Origin: Sanguinoderma infundibulare
Lineage: Eukaryota > Basidiomycota > Agaricomycetes > Polyporales > Polyporaceae
Direction of reading: 5' to 3'
Length of the DNA stretch: 64,000 bases
Assembly (NCBI GenBank): GCA_032821775.1
Contig: JAVLRN010000010.1
Span: 1,860,001 to 1,924,000, forward strand
The number at the start of each line of letters is the position of its first letter. Positions within the stretch are counted from its first letter, which is position 1. A program made the translations under genes and the position numbers. Under the pieces are notes generated by a model, which saw nothing but the letters and a program-made list of their open reading frames with translations, was not told the origin of the DNA and did no database searches. Below, piece after piece: positions 31,701-43,246 of this stretch.

Positions 31701-34180
31701 TGTTTCCGAAATGCACACATGAAAAGAAGTGACATGGGCAGCAGAGTGTGCCCGAATCAGTTGAACCTGCGGACCAGGCAACTACTCCTTCTTTACTCCC
31801 TGATGACGATGAAGAGCAACATCGTCCTCCCAGAAAACCTTCCACAAAGGGCAAGGGAAATGTGCAAGGCCAAGCACATGCACCAGCTCCGGCTGTACCC
31901 CCTGTACCTCCTCAACCTCGCGCACAGCGCGGAGGAGATGTACCAGTAGTGCAACACCCTCTGCTGCTGCAACCTCCTCCGGTTGAACAGCCAGTCACAC
32001 CATGACAGTCTGTGAGGGAGCGGAATGTATCAGTTCGTGAAGGTAATGTCTATGGTGAATCACATCACCCTACGGACATTTTTAAGGATGTTGAGAAACG
32101 GGGATCGTGGAAGAGGTTGGTTGGCGAGATACCAAGTCGCTCTCAGACCACACCACCTTCAAGGGATGAGCAGATTCCCGGACCTAGCCATGCCCGATCA
32201 CTTCCACAATCACGCGATAGATCTGCTGTACACGGACCACCCGTTCCACTTCCACCTTCGATGCACACGCACAGAGAATCAACCCCTGTAATCTCGTCTA
32301 GTGGTAGCGACGATGATGATGAGGAAGAGGAGGACTTGGGCTCAGACCCAATACCTATACCTGCAGAACCCCTGCCTCAACCTCAGTCGGCCGCTCCTAG
32401 TCCAGATCGCTCAGACCCCGACAATGACGATGACGACGAGGATGAAGATGAAGATGAATATGAATCAGAAGAAGAGTCGTCAGGTCACTCGTCAGAAGAA
32501 GTCAAAGGTGTCTTGCGTGCCTCTAGAATTGATGTGGCAAAACTATGCCGGGAAGGGGGAGCTAGTCTCATCCAATACCTTATCGCAAAGGCGATTCCAC
32601 CAGATGAGGGGGAGAAAGTCTCACCACCCAATGTGCATGAGTGGACTTATCGCGATATTACCAGTCTACCAAAGGCTGAGCAAAAGGAGTGGTTTACCAC
32701 TTGCCACGAAGAATTAGAGGCCCTTCGCAGGTGCAATGTTTATGACTTGGTCGACCGTCCGAAAGGACGTAAGGTTGTGAAAAACCGCTGGGTATTTGAC
32801 GTCAAAACTGATGGTCGCAAGAAAGCCAGACTTGTAGCGAAAGGCTTCTCCCAGGTCGAAGGCGAAGACTTCGACAAGATATTCTCTCCAGTTGTCCGCT
32901 TTGAGACAGTCCGTCTCATCATGGCTCTTGCAGCACTCGAAGACTGGCACATCTCAGGACTCGATGTTCACAGTGCTTATTTATATGGCAAGCTGGATGA
33001 GGAGATCTACCTGGAGCAGCCAGAAGGATTTCGCATCCCTGGCTCTGAGCACAAAGTCTTCAGACTGAAGCATGCTCTATATGGACTTAAGCAGGCAGGT
33101 TTAGCGTGGTGGCGCACCTTGTCTGAGTCCATGAAGTTGATGGGCTATCACCAGCTCACCAACGATGCAGGTTTATACATCTACAAGTGTCACTCTGATG
33201 GTGCTATAGTAGTTGTAATCGTCTATGTTGACAATGTGCTTTTCTGTGGGCGCGACAAGAAGCTTGTAGCTAGACTTAAAGCTCGCTTCATGAACAAGTG
33301 GGAATGCCATGACTTAGGCGATGCGAAGGAGTTTTTGCGCATGCGCATCACTCGTATTGGCCGAAAGATCTTTTTAGATCAATGTGCATACTTGGAGAAA
33401 GTACTGGACCGCTGTGGCATGACAAACGCGCGACCATCTTCAACTCCACTCCCTGCGGGTTACATACCTGCCCCCAACACAGGACAAGCTACACCGGAGC
33501 TTCGCTCCAGGTACCAGAAAGTTATTGGCTCCCTTCTCTACCTCATGCTAGGTACGAGGCCAGATATAGCTTTCGCTGTGACCAAACTGGCACAGTACGC
33601 CGCAAACCCGACCGAGGATCATCTCAGCAAGGCACTTCACATTTGCCGCTACCTCGTTGGTACCAAGAACTATGCCTTGGTTTACAATGGCGATTCTCAA
33701 CTTGGCTTAATTGCCGCAACCGACAGTGACTGGGCTTCAGACCCACACTCTCGACGATCGCAAACCGGCTTCATGCTGAAGTTAGTGAACTGCGCATTCT
33801 CGTGGGTTTCATGTGCGCAAAAGACCATTGCTCTTTCCTCTACTGAGGCTGAGTATATGGCAATGAGCGACTGTAGTCGCCAAATAGTCTGGGTTCACAA
33901 CTTGCTTGCTGAACTTGGCTATAACCTCGGTCGCGTACCATTATCTGGAGATAATCAAGGCTCCATACACATTAGACAAAATGCTGTTACGGAAGCAAGG
34001 TCGAAGCACATCGACATCTGCTACCATTATGTTCGTGAAGTGTATGATCGAGGTATCACCAACATATTCTATGTCGAAGGGACTGATAATCCCGCTGATA
34101 TTTTTACCAAGAATTTGGGCACTGTGAAGTTCCACCACTTCCGTCCTCATCTTGGCTTGCATTTCCCTAAGGCAGCTTAA
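28769..34180 (+). pseudogene. copia gag-pol polyprotein
   Basis: The gag part begins after a likely splice acceptor (about 28767) with LLTGPNYLVWAPKMQAFLQS. A frameshift near 29032 moves it into the frame used from there to the end. A Q/H-rich nucleic-acid-binding region spans 29440-29620. Protease is WMLDSGASMHF. The pre-integrase motif is HHRLGHPSDDVL. The integrase core has VDLKSF, SDSGGELKSH and NGRAERIIHT. Reverse transcriptase has NRWVFDVKTDG, GLDVHSAYLYGKLDEEIYLE and KHALYGLKQAG, but the catalytic YVDD reads YVDN (33221-33235). RNase H includes STEAEYMAMSDCSRQ and SKHIDICYHYVRE. In-frame TGA codons at 31730-31732 and 32003-32005 stand where CGA fits. Confidence 0.93.
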
Positions 34181-34221
34181 AGTGCCATATCCGCTTGCAT
34201 ACTTGCGAGTGCGTACTTAGC

Positions 34222-34230
34222 GAGGGGGAG
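34222..34230 (+). other. polypurine tract of copia
   Basis: GAGGGGGAG directly precedes the 3' LTR at 34231. Confidence 0.8.
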
Positions 34231-34581
34231 TGTTGAACGCACATAGCTGAGCATAGCGTTGCACGGCATAGCTGCATATCTGGATATCGGCACAGCCCGA
34301 TATCACATCCATTGCACAGGCGCTGTATAGCCGCCCCACATGATCATCTCATGTGATGCCATACCTTGTATCCCAGTATGGCATGTTTTGTACTGTATAG
34401 CCTTAGTAATGCAGTACGCTCTGTAGTATATATATGGCCCCTATTGGCCCTAATATCAGCAGTTCTTCTACTCTTCTCCTCACTTGCCTCTACAGCCTCT
34501 CTACCTTTCTAGCCAGGTGAGTATGTGTGACTGCTGCATCTAGTTGCACCTCACAGTGGGCAACCCCCACTGTGCTCAACA
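34231..34581 (+). repeat. 3' LTR of copia
   Basis: 351 bp, paired with 16448-16798; the target duplication follows at 34582. Confidence 0.95.
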
Positions 34582-36519
34582 AACCGTCACTAGGACGAGC
34601 ATATAATCACACAATCATAATGATCAAAATTGGCCAGAAAGTGCGCAAACATCAATACAGACTCGGATGGGTCAAGAAAAATATATTCCATTGATCAATT
34701 CAGTACATACATATACATAGTACAGTTACTGCCTACGATGTACCTATACTTAATGCATCCAGGCTATACCACTCACTATAAAGAAAAGAGAGGACTCAAC
34801 GAGGGTGGGTAAACTTCGGACTCACCAAGCATAACTTCGCAACTGGTGAAGAGCGGGAAGGACTTACCAGACACAGGACACCACTCAAACTCAATGTGCA
34901 TGATATGAATACCCAAGAAGGAAGACTTACCTTTTGGAGCCTGGCACTCAAGGTGGGAGACTCGCAGATGTGGAAGTGGGAGGATGGACTCACAGAGATA
35001 TGGAATGGAAGCTGGATAACATAGGCGTAGATACACAGGAGGACTTACTTTTCGACACCCAGCACAAAACACAAAGACCCCCGAACAGCTGCAGACACTT
35101 GGTAAGTGGGAGTTGAGGGGGAGAGGTGAGTTGCAACATCAGCAAAAGTTCACTTCCCTGACTTGTCCCTGACAGTTCCTGAGCTCTCTGAGGGGCCTCC
35201 TAAGCGATTCAGAGCGCCGTCAGGCTCTCAGGCTGGTCTACTCAGGGACCTGCCTGGGAGCCTGACACGATCTGTCGCGCTTACCCTGGGCATCAGGAAG
35301 CCTCAGGAGCCGTCAGGTGAGTGAGCTTTTACTGATGAACAGAGACGACGTGTCAGACCATATAGGTGCTGGCAAACAATTGGGACTCCGCAGAGAAGTG
35401 GTCGGCTATGATGGACTGGATATGGTCAAAGGAGTCGGGTGGTGGCCAGGCAGGCAATGGACCGTAATGGGCTGGAAAGCGGCTGGTAGATGGCTGGTTG
35501 GGCCAGCTGGTGGCCAGCTGTTTCCAGCCGGTCTCCAGCCGTGGTGACAGCTGGGCAGGCGCTGGCCGGGAGATCTGGACACCGGCTGTTGGGAAAATGG
35601 GCGTGTAGGCAGCGCTCATATCGCGATGCCATCCAGAGGCTCTCACGATCTCATCTTATCGCCGGAATCTATCCGGACCGCGCTTGCTCGAACCAGCTGC
35701 CGTCCGGATGGTCTCGACCATCCGGAGAGCAGCCGAGCATCTCCGAGGCATCAGTGATGGGATCGGGATGCATCCCGATGCGAACGCGATGCTTCCTGCA
35801 TCCGGATGGTATTTGGAAATTTCCGACATGGTAGTATCGCCCGAACCAGTTGGGCGCTTACACTCGGAACGTCTCAACCTCACCCTCCTCACCGCCGTCT
35901 TTGTCGACCCCCTCGTTTTCTGCACGGCCAATCTGCTGAGATTCTGGTATTTCTTGAATGATTTACAATTTAGTCGACAGGCTTTGGCCTTGATATTACA
36001 AGCGTCGTGTTGGCAAGCTTGTCAGTTCAAAACCCATTCCGCCCCAGCACTATCCTCCAACGCCGTTCCTCTACTTGACTCCGGAAGCGGCTCTTGGCTC
36101 TTAGCTGAGCTGGTACAGGAGACATCCTGCCATGCAGTCTGCGCATGCACAACAGGAAGAGGCGCGAGTGTAGGATTGCCATAATTTTCCGACAGGTACG
36201 TGTCCGTTCGACATTGACGAGGTACGATTTACCGACTGTCAGGCCTTCACTCGTCGAATCTCCAGTACATATCAACGTGTCAAACTCTCTTCCGACTCTT
36301 CCCCCAATAAGGCGGCACCAGGCAGATCATACTTCATAGGGCATGCTGCGTCGTGACCGGGTCTACTTGCATGCGAAACTTAGGTGCGACCTGTTTTTCT
36401 ATGAAACACATTTCAACACATACCCCCTCGTCCTCCCCCGCAAGTCTTTCGAAACCCTATGGATTCATTCCTCCAAACATGTCCCATCCCTGTCTATCGT
36501 GGTAGTTGCGATTCTGATC
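34582..36519. other. intergenic DNA with palindromes
   Basis: No gene is recognised. The part at 35100-35330 repeats GCCTCAGG/CCTGAGG-like words, and 35485-35560 is CAGCTGG-rich. A 24-bp inverted repeat with 11-bp perfect arms (TCCGGATGGTC, 35703-35726) and a perfect 16-bp palindrome (TCGGGATGCATCCCGA, 35763-35778) lie close together. Confidence 0.5.
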
Positions 36520-37066
36520 GCAGTTCAAACTCCTGCTTGCACTTAGGCAGCTTTCCTGTATTTGCACCATCCAGACCCGTCCCGACCTCAGAAAACCACA
36601 GGCCTATGCTAACCACTTCAATTCTTACGAATATGGCGCCAGATCGCCGCATGTATTACTCTAAGACTTCCTTGAATAAATTATACGACCTTCACCTTCA
36701 TCCACATGGGGCGCGCAGTCTCGATAGGGGACATTCGCGTTCGAGCACGCTTCGCCTGTGCATCGTGGGTCGAGCTACAGCTATGACGTCAAGAGTGAGG
36801 TGGCCGTACGCCGAAGACCGACTGCACAATCGAGAAGGCATCGTCGGAAGATACGACGATTTTATGCAGGACCTGGCTGCGACGATCCGGCATCCATTCG
36901 AACCCGCGGACATGAAAGTATGCACAACAATCGATATGCGTTGCAGTGAGAAACGATGCCCGTCGTACATCTCAGTACAGCAGATGTCATGGCCTAGGTC
37001 GCACGACGCACAGAAGTACATAAGCAAACGACGAGACCATCACTGGGACATTGGCCATGGACGACG

Positions 37067-39563
37067 CTAACGACGGAGTCGAAAACGTCCCATCAATCCG
37101 ACTCGGACCCGCCTTCTCCACCACCCTCGCAAGGCAGTCCTCCAGGTGCTGCCCATGTGCGCGTTCGCACTCGCATCCGGGCCCTCGCTGGTAGCGTGTC
37201 CGCTCTTCGGCTCCTCCGCGATTCCGTCCTCGGCATCGACCCCAAAAGGTTGCGCACCGTCGCGTCCAGTGCATTCAACACCGCCTTCCCCGTTCTCGTC
37301 CTGCGCCACCTCAGGCTGTCCGTCGCCCTTCCCTCCAGAGCCATCGCGCTCTCCTCCCTGCGGTCGTGGGCCGGCCGCTGCGGTCAGGTTCTTGCCATCC
37401 CCACCCTCGCAGAGGCTTCCAGCATCCGCGCTCGCACTTGTACCCGGAACCTCGTCGTTGGCGTGTTCGCCCTGCGGCTCATCCGACTCGCCGACTGGAC
37501 CCAAGGGTTCGACCGCCCCAAGTCGCGCGTCGCCGTCTCCGGTGCGCTCAAGACCGCCTTCGCGGTTCTCGTCCTCCGCCACCCGTCCGTTGCCATTTCC
37601 GCCCGAGTCGTTGCGCGCTCCTCCCTGTGGTGTCTCAGCTGGAGGAGTGGCCTCTGCCGTCGTGTCGTCGGCGCGAACGTCAACGATTATGGAGTACGTT
37701 GACGGTCGCACCAGCTTGAAACCGAGTGCCACAGTGACCGCGCTCGGTATCGTCAACGCAACGAGTTCACTGGACCAACCGGGCCGAGTCATGGAGTCAG
37801 TCCACGCTACTGTGTTCGAATCTGCCTCTTCAGGTTTCTCTCCACCGGAGCTATGAACAGGCCGCGACATCTGCACGCGCGCTTCAATGGTGAATATTCG
37901 ACCATCATCCCTTAGGATATGCTGGACCTCTACAGCGATGGTGTGGTCCGCCTTGGAAAGTATGAGCCAGTGGGTGGTCGAGCGGTCCGGGTCCGGTCCT
38001 CGGAGGACAGCCGTGTACCCTTGGTTGAGCAGCGCATCACGAGTCTTCGGCGCCAGCACCAGGACGATCGTCGTGTGTGGCTGATAGCGGGCAATCTCCA
38101 CCTTCCAGTCTGCGCGGTCGGGGTGGGAGATGTACACTGTCTTGACCACTGTTTGTGAACGACAGCGCTCGATGGTGGAAGGTGGCAGTGGGAAGAGATC
38201 AGCCCGAGACAAACGGTGCTTTGGCGTAGGAGGGATGTACACGAATCCGGGGTACAAGTGTTCGATGGCAGAATTGGATGCAGGGATGTAGCAGATCCGA
38301 CCGAGAACATGACCAGGGCGATCCTTGTGTTCGCACCCGAGGATGGCTAGGTACCATTCGGATGGTCGACCCACGTGGTATTTTGTCGAATTCGGAGGAA
38401 GATAGTATGAGAGGGGAATCACGGCTACTTTCGTGCGGAGGCCATAAGGGGTAGATGTGTATTCGATGTCGGGAAGAAGGGGTCGATGCTGATCAGAGAC
38501 ATAGGCATTCGAAGACACTTGGGTGATGCTTCCACAATCCCTGAATACCGACAGCTCAGTGTTGAGCAACGATTGCGTACCACACTTTATCAATTTGTAT
38601 TGAATGCGCTGAGAATCCTGTTCCAATCCACCAATGGGGAGTTCCTGGAGAATCTCGGTGCGGAGGTACACCCATCCCCATGCGAAGATGCTCCGGTCAG
38701 GGATCCGCCGAACGATCTCCTCCTGCAATCGTCTGAAAGCGCGATTGCCCTCGCCGTACAGCGTGGGAATGTTGATGTCGAAGAGACCGAGCAGAGAGTA
38801 TGCCCGATCTTCCTCCCTCGTGGTCTCTCGTCGTGCCGCCCACGAGAGCCGCTGAGCGACGCTGAACTCGTCGAGTGCCCTCTCGTGCAAAAGAGCCTCG
38901 CTACCGATGCGGGTGATCTGCACGACGAGGTCGACAAGGTCGCCCTTGGATCCACCATTCCTGGGAGAAAAAGACAACGTTGAAAGGTGCGATGAGCTCC
39001 TGGAGCGTCCACCCACGCGTGAACCAGCGGCTCTTGCGGAAGAGGGATTCTTTCCCCGCATGGTCTTCTTCGGCTGGGACGTCTGCGAGGAACGCGTAGC
39101 AGACCTCCGCGCATGCATACCACTTGTACATGGAGTTAATCGCTTCAGACAACTCGGAGCTGCTCGTCTTGTCGATGCAGCACGAGTCGATCCAGAGGTA
39201 CTCGTAGCCCTCCTTCCGCGCGAGTTCGCATGCGTTGCGCACCTTCTGTGAAAGCCTATTATCACTCCAGATGGGGTACTGGGATTGGGGAGGATGGGTT
39301 TGGAATGGACGTGCGGGTGCGTCGACTGGGGAACATACGGAAGAGGGTGCATCGGGTTGGCCAGGTACCGCGGCGGATGCGGATGGAGGCGACGCTGAGG
39401 AAGGAAGCGGTCGGCCATCCTCGTCGTAATACGACTTCTGGATTTCCTGGAGTTTCTGATACGTCTGCTCCTTCCCCTCCCAAGTGTGCGATAGGATTGC
39501 GTATGAGGTTCTGAGGGGATCTATCTCCTCAAACAGGCCGGTGTGGACATTGATCACCCGCAT
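37067..39563 (-). pseudogene. HET-domain protein, copy A (frameshifted)
   Basis: It starts MRVINVHTGLFEEIDPL and contains the HET signatures YAILSHTW, YLWIDSCCIDK and SRWFTRGWTLQELIAPF. Near 38953 the frame shifts. Compared with copy C, eight nucleotides are missing between two TGG words (TGGTGGATCC in A), a microhomology deletion. The other frame then continues DLVDLVVQITRIGSEALLHE, EEDRAYSLLGLFDINIPTLY and a long C-terminal part to RFRLRR. As it stands the product would stop at about 220 residues, keeping most of the HET domain but losing the regulatory C terminus. The C-terminal low-complexity module is present twice. Confidence 0.88.
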
Positions 39564-40110
39564 CGCACTTCCGCGCCCTGGGCCTGACGCATAGTAAACA
39601 CGTCAATGTCGAATCAAGGTTTGCATTAAAAATATATTGGGCTTACCCTGGTTGCTGGCTTACGTGTGGACCGTCGACCTGTTGAAACGAGAGACGGGAG
39701 AGAGTGAAAACCACGCCGGCGACCTGATCATGCATCAAGTTAACTCCGTTGGCACACTAGCACGCAGTTGTTGCACACTCACGGTAGAGGATAGGAGAGC
39801 GGGTTGCGATGCTCTCACAACGTGCACCCCCGTCTTGTATCGTGTCCGACGCCGGGGCGTGTGGTCGACCTGCCCTGGAAGCTGATGTTCGGACTTCGAA
39901 AGGTGACGCTTCGCGCAAATTCCATGCATCACAGCCATGCACCCGCAATATTCTCACGGGAATGTGGACATGAGGCGGGTAACATATATGAGCAGCGCCC
40001 CCAGCCTGCCTGCAGGATATCGCACAGGGATCACCGGGCCCTTACCCATTGACGACAGGCGCCACAGACGAGAGGCTGAGACCCACGACACGCTGAAGAC
40101 GTTTCTCGGA
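39564..40110 (-). promoter_or_regulatory. conserved HET 5' block, copy A
   Basis: About 540 bp upstream of the start codon is conserved in copies C (51981-52510), F (inverted, 60350-60882) and, more weakly, B (45554-46140). It contains GTGGACCGTCGACCTGTTG and the TTAACTTGATGCAT word. In copy F a TATA-like ACATATAAGCC lies about 95 bp before the ATG. Such conservation outside coding sequence suggests shared regulation or recent conversion. Confidence 0.55.
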
Positions 40111-40944
40111 CGGCATAAAATGCAACCTCATACCCGTCGTACACCGTCAGGTCGATGAAAAGTACATAGATCTCACAGCATGAACGGGCAATCCTGCAAG
40201 ACCGTCGATAAGCCTCGCCTCTGATCTGTGTTTGGTCTCGGCGGATCAGGGACTGTCCTTCCTCGTATCAGCAGGGTAGACGGCTGGGAATCAACAATTG
40301 ACGATACTTACCTTCAAGAAGATTGAGCCTCGGAATCTCTCCCAATACTCCCAGCTCTAGTCGGGAGCCCAGCATAGTGACTACGGGGCCTCCGTGCACT
40401 CCACGGACACATCCAGAGCCAGTACGATGTCGGCCAGCAGGACCGAACCTAAGCTTCAATGCCAACGTGAGTTCGGCGACCACACAACGTAGCACCCTGT
40501 ACGCGCACCTCGGCACCAGTATGCAAGGTTTGCGAACCTGCAAGAACCGGAGCGCCAACGTCAGACTAACCTGCAGCCAGCCATGGCCGTCGTTCCACGC
40601 ACGTCGACGGCATGCCGCATTGACAGAACTCTGCCACCTCGACGTCAGTGAAAACGTTGACCGGGATGGATTGTTGCCACCCAGGGGTCGCGCAGCAGCA
40701 TCTCCGCCGCCACGTTTCCAACATGCATGAACCCGCAAGATGCAGAGTGTTCGTGCAGCTGTCACTGGGAGAGGACGTGGTACACGTTCTCGCCTAATCG
40801 AAGAGACGCCATCTCGACCGTCCAGCCCCCGAAGGATCTCCCCTTGCATGTTTCCGTCAGGATTCCCAGGTACATGCGGAGATGCTGCGGCACGATCAGC
40901 GTCGGCCAATGGGAACAGAGCGATAGGACAAGACTCGCGACGAA

Positions 40945-43246
40945 CCTGAGATTTTTATCTGGTGATTGCAGGCTCAGGCGAACGCAATGCGCCCTCTTGC
41001 TCAGTGTCCCTGACCGAACACGGCCAGAGAGCTTCGCTCAGCCGCGTCGGAGAGGGATGTCGCGGGACGAAACTACGCCGACGCGGAGTCGACCCGGAAT
41101 TCCTCCCTGGCACTAGGCGATCATTCATTCGTGCGATGCTGCCGTCACACGCTATGTCTACGAAAAGCAGATAAATATTAGCTACCACGCCTTCGACCAC
41201 GACAACTATACATGACTGACCGTGCGGAGACAAGAAAGAGGTCGTGGAACCTTCCATGGGGTGCGTGATACCTAAAGCCGGATGGTCTTCAAGATCTTAC
41301 TCAGGAAGAGTACAGATGCGCACACACCATCGCCGGATGACACTGAACACGGATCGACGAGACTCCGAGGTACTACCTCGTCAAGTGAGAGCCGTGGGCC
41401 GGCGAAGGAGGACCGCATAAGGGCAACATGGCATATCGCTCGTAGCTCATGTACTCAAGCCAATCGTCCAGTCGATGCGCGACAGGTCGACCGGCTTCTG
41501 AGAGGAGTTCCTCTGGCGCGAGCGCACCGCAGGCTGATTTTGGACACTGCTGGAGGATTCTTGATGGAGTATATATTATATGGGTGGGTGTGATGCAATA
41601 TTAATACTGAAGTAGAAACGGGTGGGGAGGCAATGAACATAAGTCGCAAAGAACCTTTCGCGGCGACGTACCTGGCCCGCCCCGGCAGCGCTTTCGCGAT
41701 TGATCGCAGCTACGAGCGATCTGCGACGCCTCGTCCATGACCACCAGACTCGCGTTCCCAGTCCCATCACAGTGTGCTGGAGGGCTTCCGTCAAGGTAAG
41801 GACCAGCCGAGGGAGGTCATTCGCAAGGACGAGGGGTCGGAACAAGAGTCGCAGAAGGCGAACGGACAGTGATGCCAATGCGGATGCGGATGATACATGA
41901 CCCAGGACAACTTTGAGAAGTGAATGATCGCTGCGTCGGGTTCTGGATATCTACAGCACACGATAGCTAGTCAGACATCATTCGGGGCGGCGACGTCCAT
42001 GAAGCCACTCACAGATTTTAAACGACCTGGGACGGACGCATATGCCCACAATACACGAACCGCAAAGCCGCTCCCATGCCCCCAAATGTCGAGTCTGTAT
42101 TGAACAGGAAGAATCTAGCAGGCTAGCGTCCACGTCGTGCTGATGCTGTCTCCGATGGTGCTGAGTGCCAACAATACGGAGACAGGAACTGGCAGAGTGG
42201 TTGATCAAGCAGAAATGTGGATGCCATGTACTTTAAGATGATCAGGGGACACAGTCAGGATCGGGCTGAGGGGAATGGGGGAATGATGTCCGAGAAAACG
42301 AGCCGTCGCCGTTGTGCTCGTCGAGCTCGGCTGCAGCAACTGGCGTCTATCACGGGCCGGGCCGGCACACTGCCGGCACGCAGTCTTTCCGCCATGTCGC
42401 GTTGCTGTGGCCTGTCGCGGACCCTCCTCCTGCCCTCCGCCTGATGGGCTCATGCTCCCCTCTCTCGAGGCCGATCTGGAGGCAGACGGATATCCGGCTG
42501 GCTGGGCGGAGCACGGAGATCCTTCGCGAGCTCGGGTACGCGGTCGCGGGCGGGTGCATGAGGTCCAGGTCATACCGGTACATGCTGGCGAAGGGGAACG
42601 ACGCCGTCGTGGTCGAGTTCGAGTACGGCGATGCGTCCGAATGGTCGACGGAGATTTCTGTCGCCGTGACTCCCCAGCCATCCCGTGCGCGCTCTCGTAG
42701 TGTGAGCGATTCGGAGATGGACCTGGAGGCGGAGGAGGAGATGCCGAGCCCGGTGGTGTCAGCGTCGTCGTTTCGGTTGTTGGACGAGGCGGACGGGCAG
42801 GTGTTGGTGGCGCGGAGTGTGTGACTGGCAGAGTGAGTGGTTGCTTTCCTGTTGAAGCGTTGACGTGGGTCGAGGGGCTGGGTTTGCGTTCTCGCCTTTG
42901 GTGATCGTTGTATCATCTTGAGGGTGTATGGCACGATCGTTTCGTGGATGCGACTACTAGTCGGATTGAGCCTTTCTTGTGTTGCACGCCAGCATGTCGT
43001 GCAGACTCTACAGACATCGCTCTCCAGACCTAGGCATGTATGACTCGGATCGTTTACGACAATGCAATATGATGTTTCATCCACTTAGTGAGCTAGGATA
43101 TCGAGGACAGTACAAGGTGCTACAATGCGTACGACGCTGACCTGGGCTGGGAAGTTGCCCCGACAAGCCTCAGGAATTGGGTCGAGAACGCCGGGGTGCG
43201 TATGTACAACAAGCTGAAGCTGTGTCCCTGAAGAACGATGCTCATC
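40945..43246. other. between HET A and HET B; weak coding signal
   Basis: A plus-strand frame at 42480-42824 ends a plausible protein (EILRELGYAVAGGCMRSRSY, AVVVEFEYGDASEW, an acidic EMDLEAEEEMPSP, then FRLLDEADGQVLVARSV), but upstream exons are not clear and I do not recognise it. On the minus strand near 41741-41718 a lone VVMDEASQI resembles a helicase Walker B, without other motifs. The rest is unassigned. Confidence 0.3.

Larger units (their letters stand above)
16448..34581 (+). mobile_element. Ty1/copia element, split by a nested gypsy element
   Basis: 351-bp LTRs at 16448-16798 and 34231-34581 share TGTTGAACGC starts and AACA ends. Flanks are AACCA (16443-16447) and AACCG (34582-34586), a 5-bp target duplication with one change. 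Internal order gag, protease, integrase, reverse transcriptase, RNase H on the plus strand defines Ty1/copia. An 11.6-kb gypsy element occupies 17046-28687; without it the copia element is about 6.5 kb. The gag frameshift, two TGA stops and a damaged reverse transcriptase make it inactive. Confidence 0.95.
36520..40944. repeat. segmental duplication P, copy 2 (HET A unit)
   Basis: Collinear with 48879-53348 from GCAGTTCAAACT to CTCGCGACGAA. It includes the 3' flank, HET gene A, its promoter block and the upstream relic. The 3' flank (36520-37066) is also recognisable, inverted, at about 63387-63720 beyond HET F. Confidence 0.9.

Noticed and set aside
37146..37856. Long plus-strand frames over the HET C-terminal regions (also 49507-50055 and 62756-63766)
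   Set aside because: They are mirror frames of GC-rich HET coding sequence and have no independent features.
41718..41741. VVMDEASQI helicase-like motif
   Set aside because: A single nine-residue match with no other helicase motif around it.
42350..43084. 244-codon minus-strand frame
   Set aside because: Composition is that of an opposite-strand shadow; the plus strand carries the more protein-like sequence.
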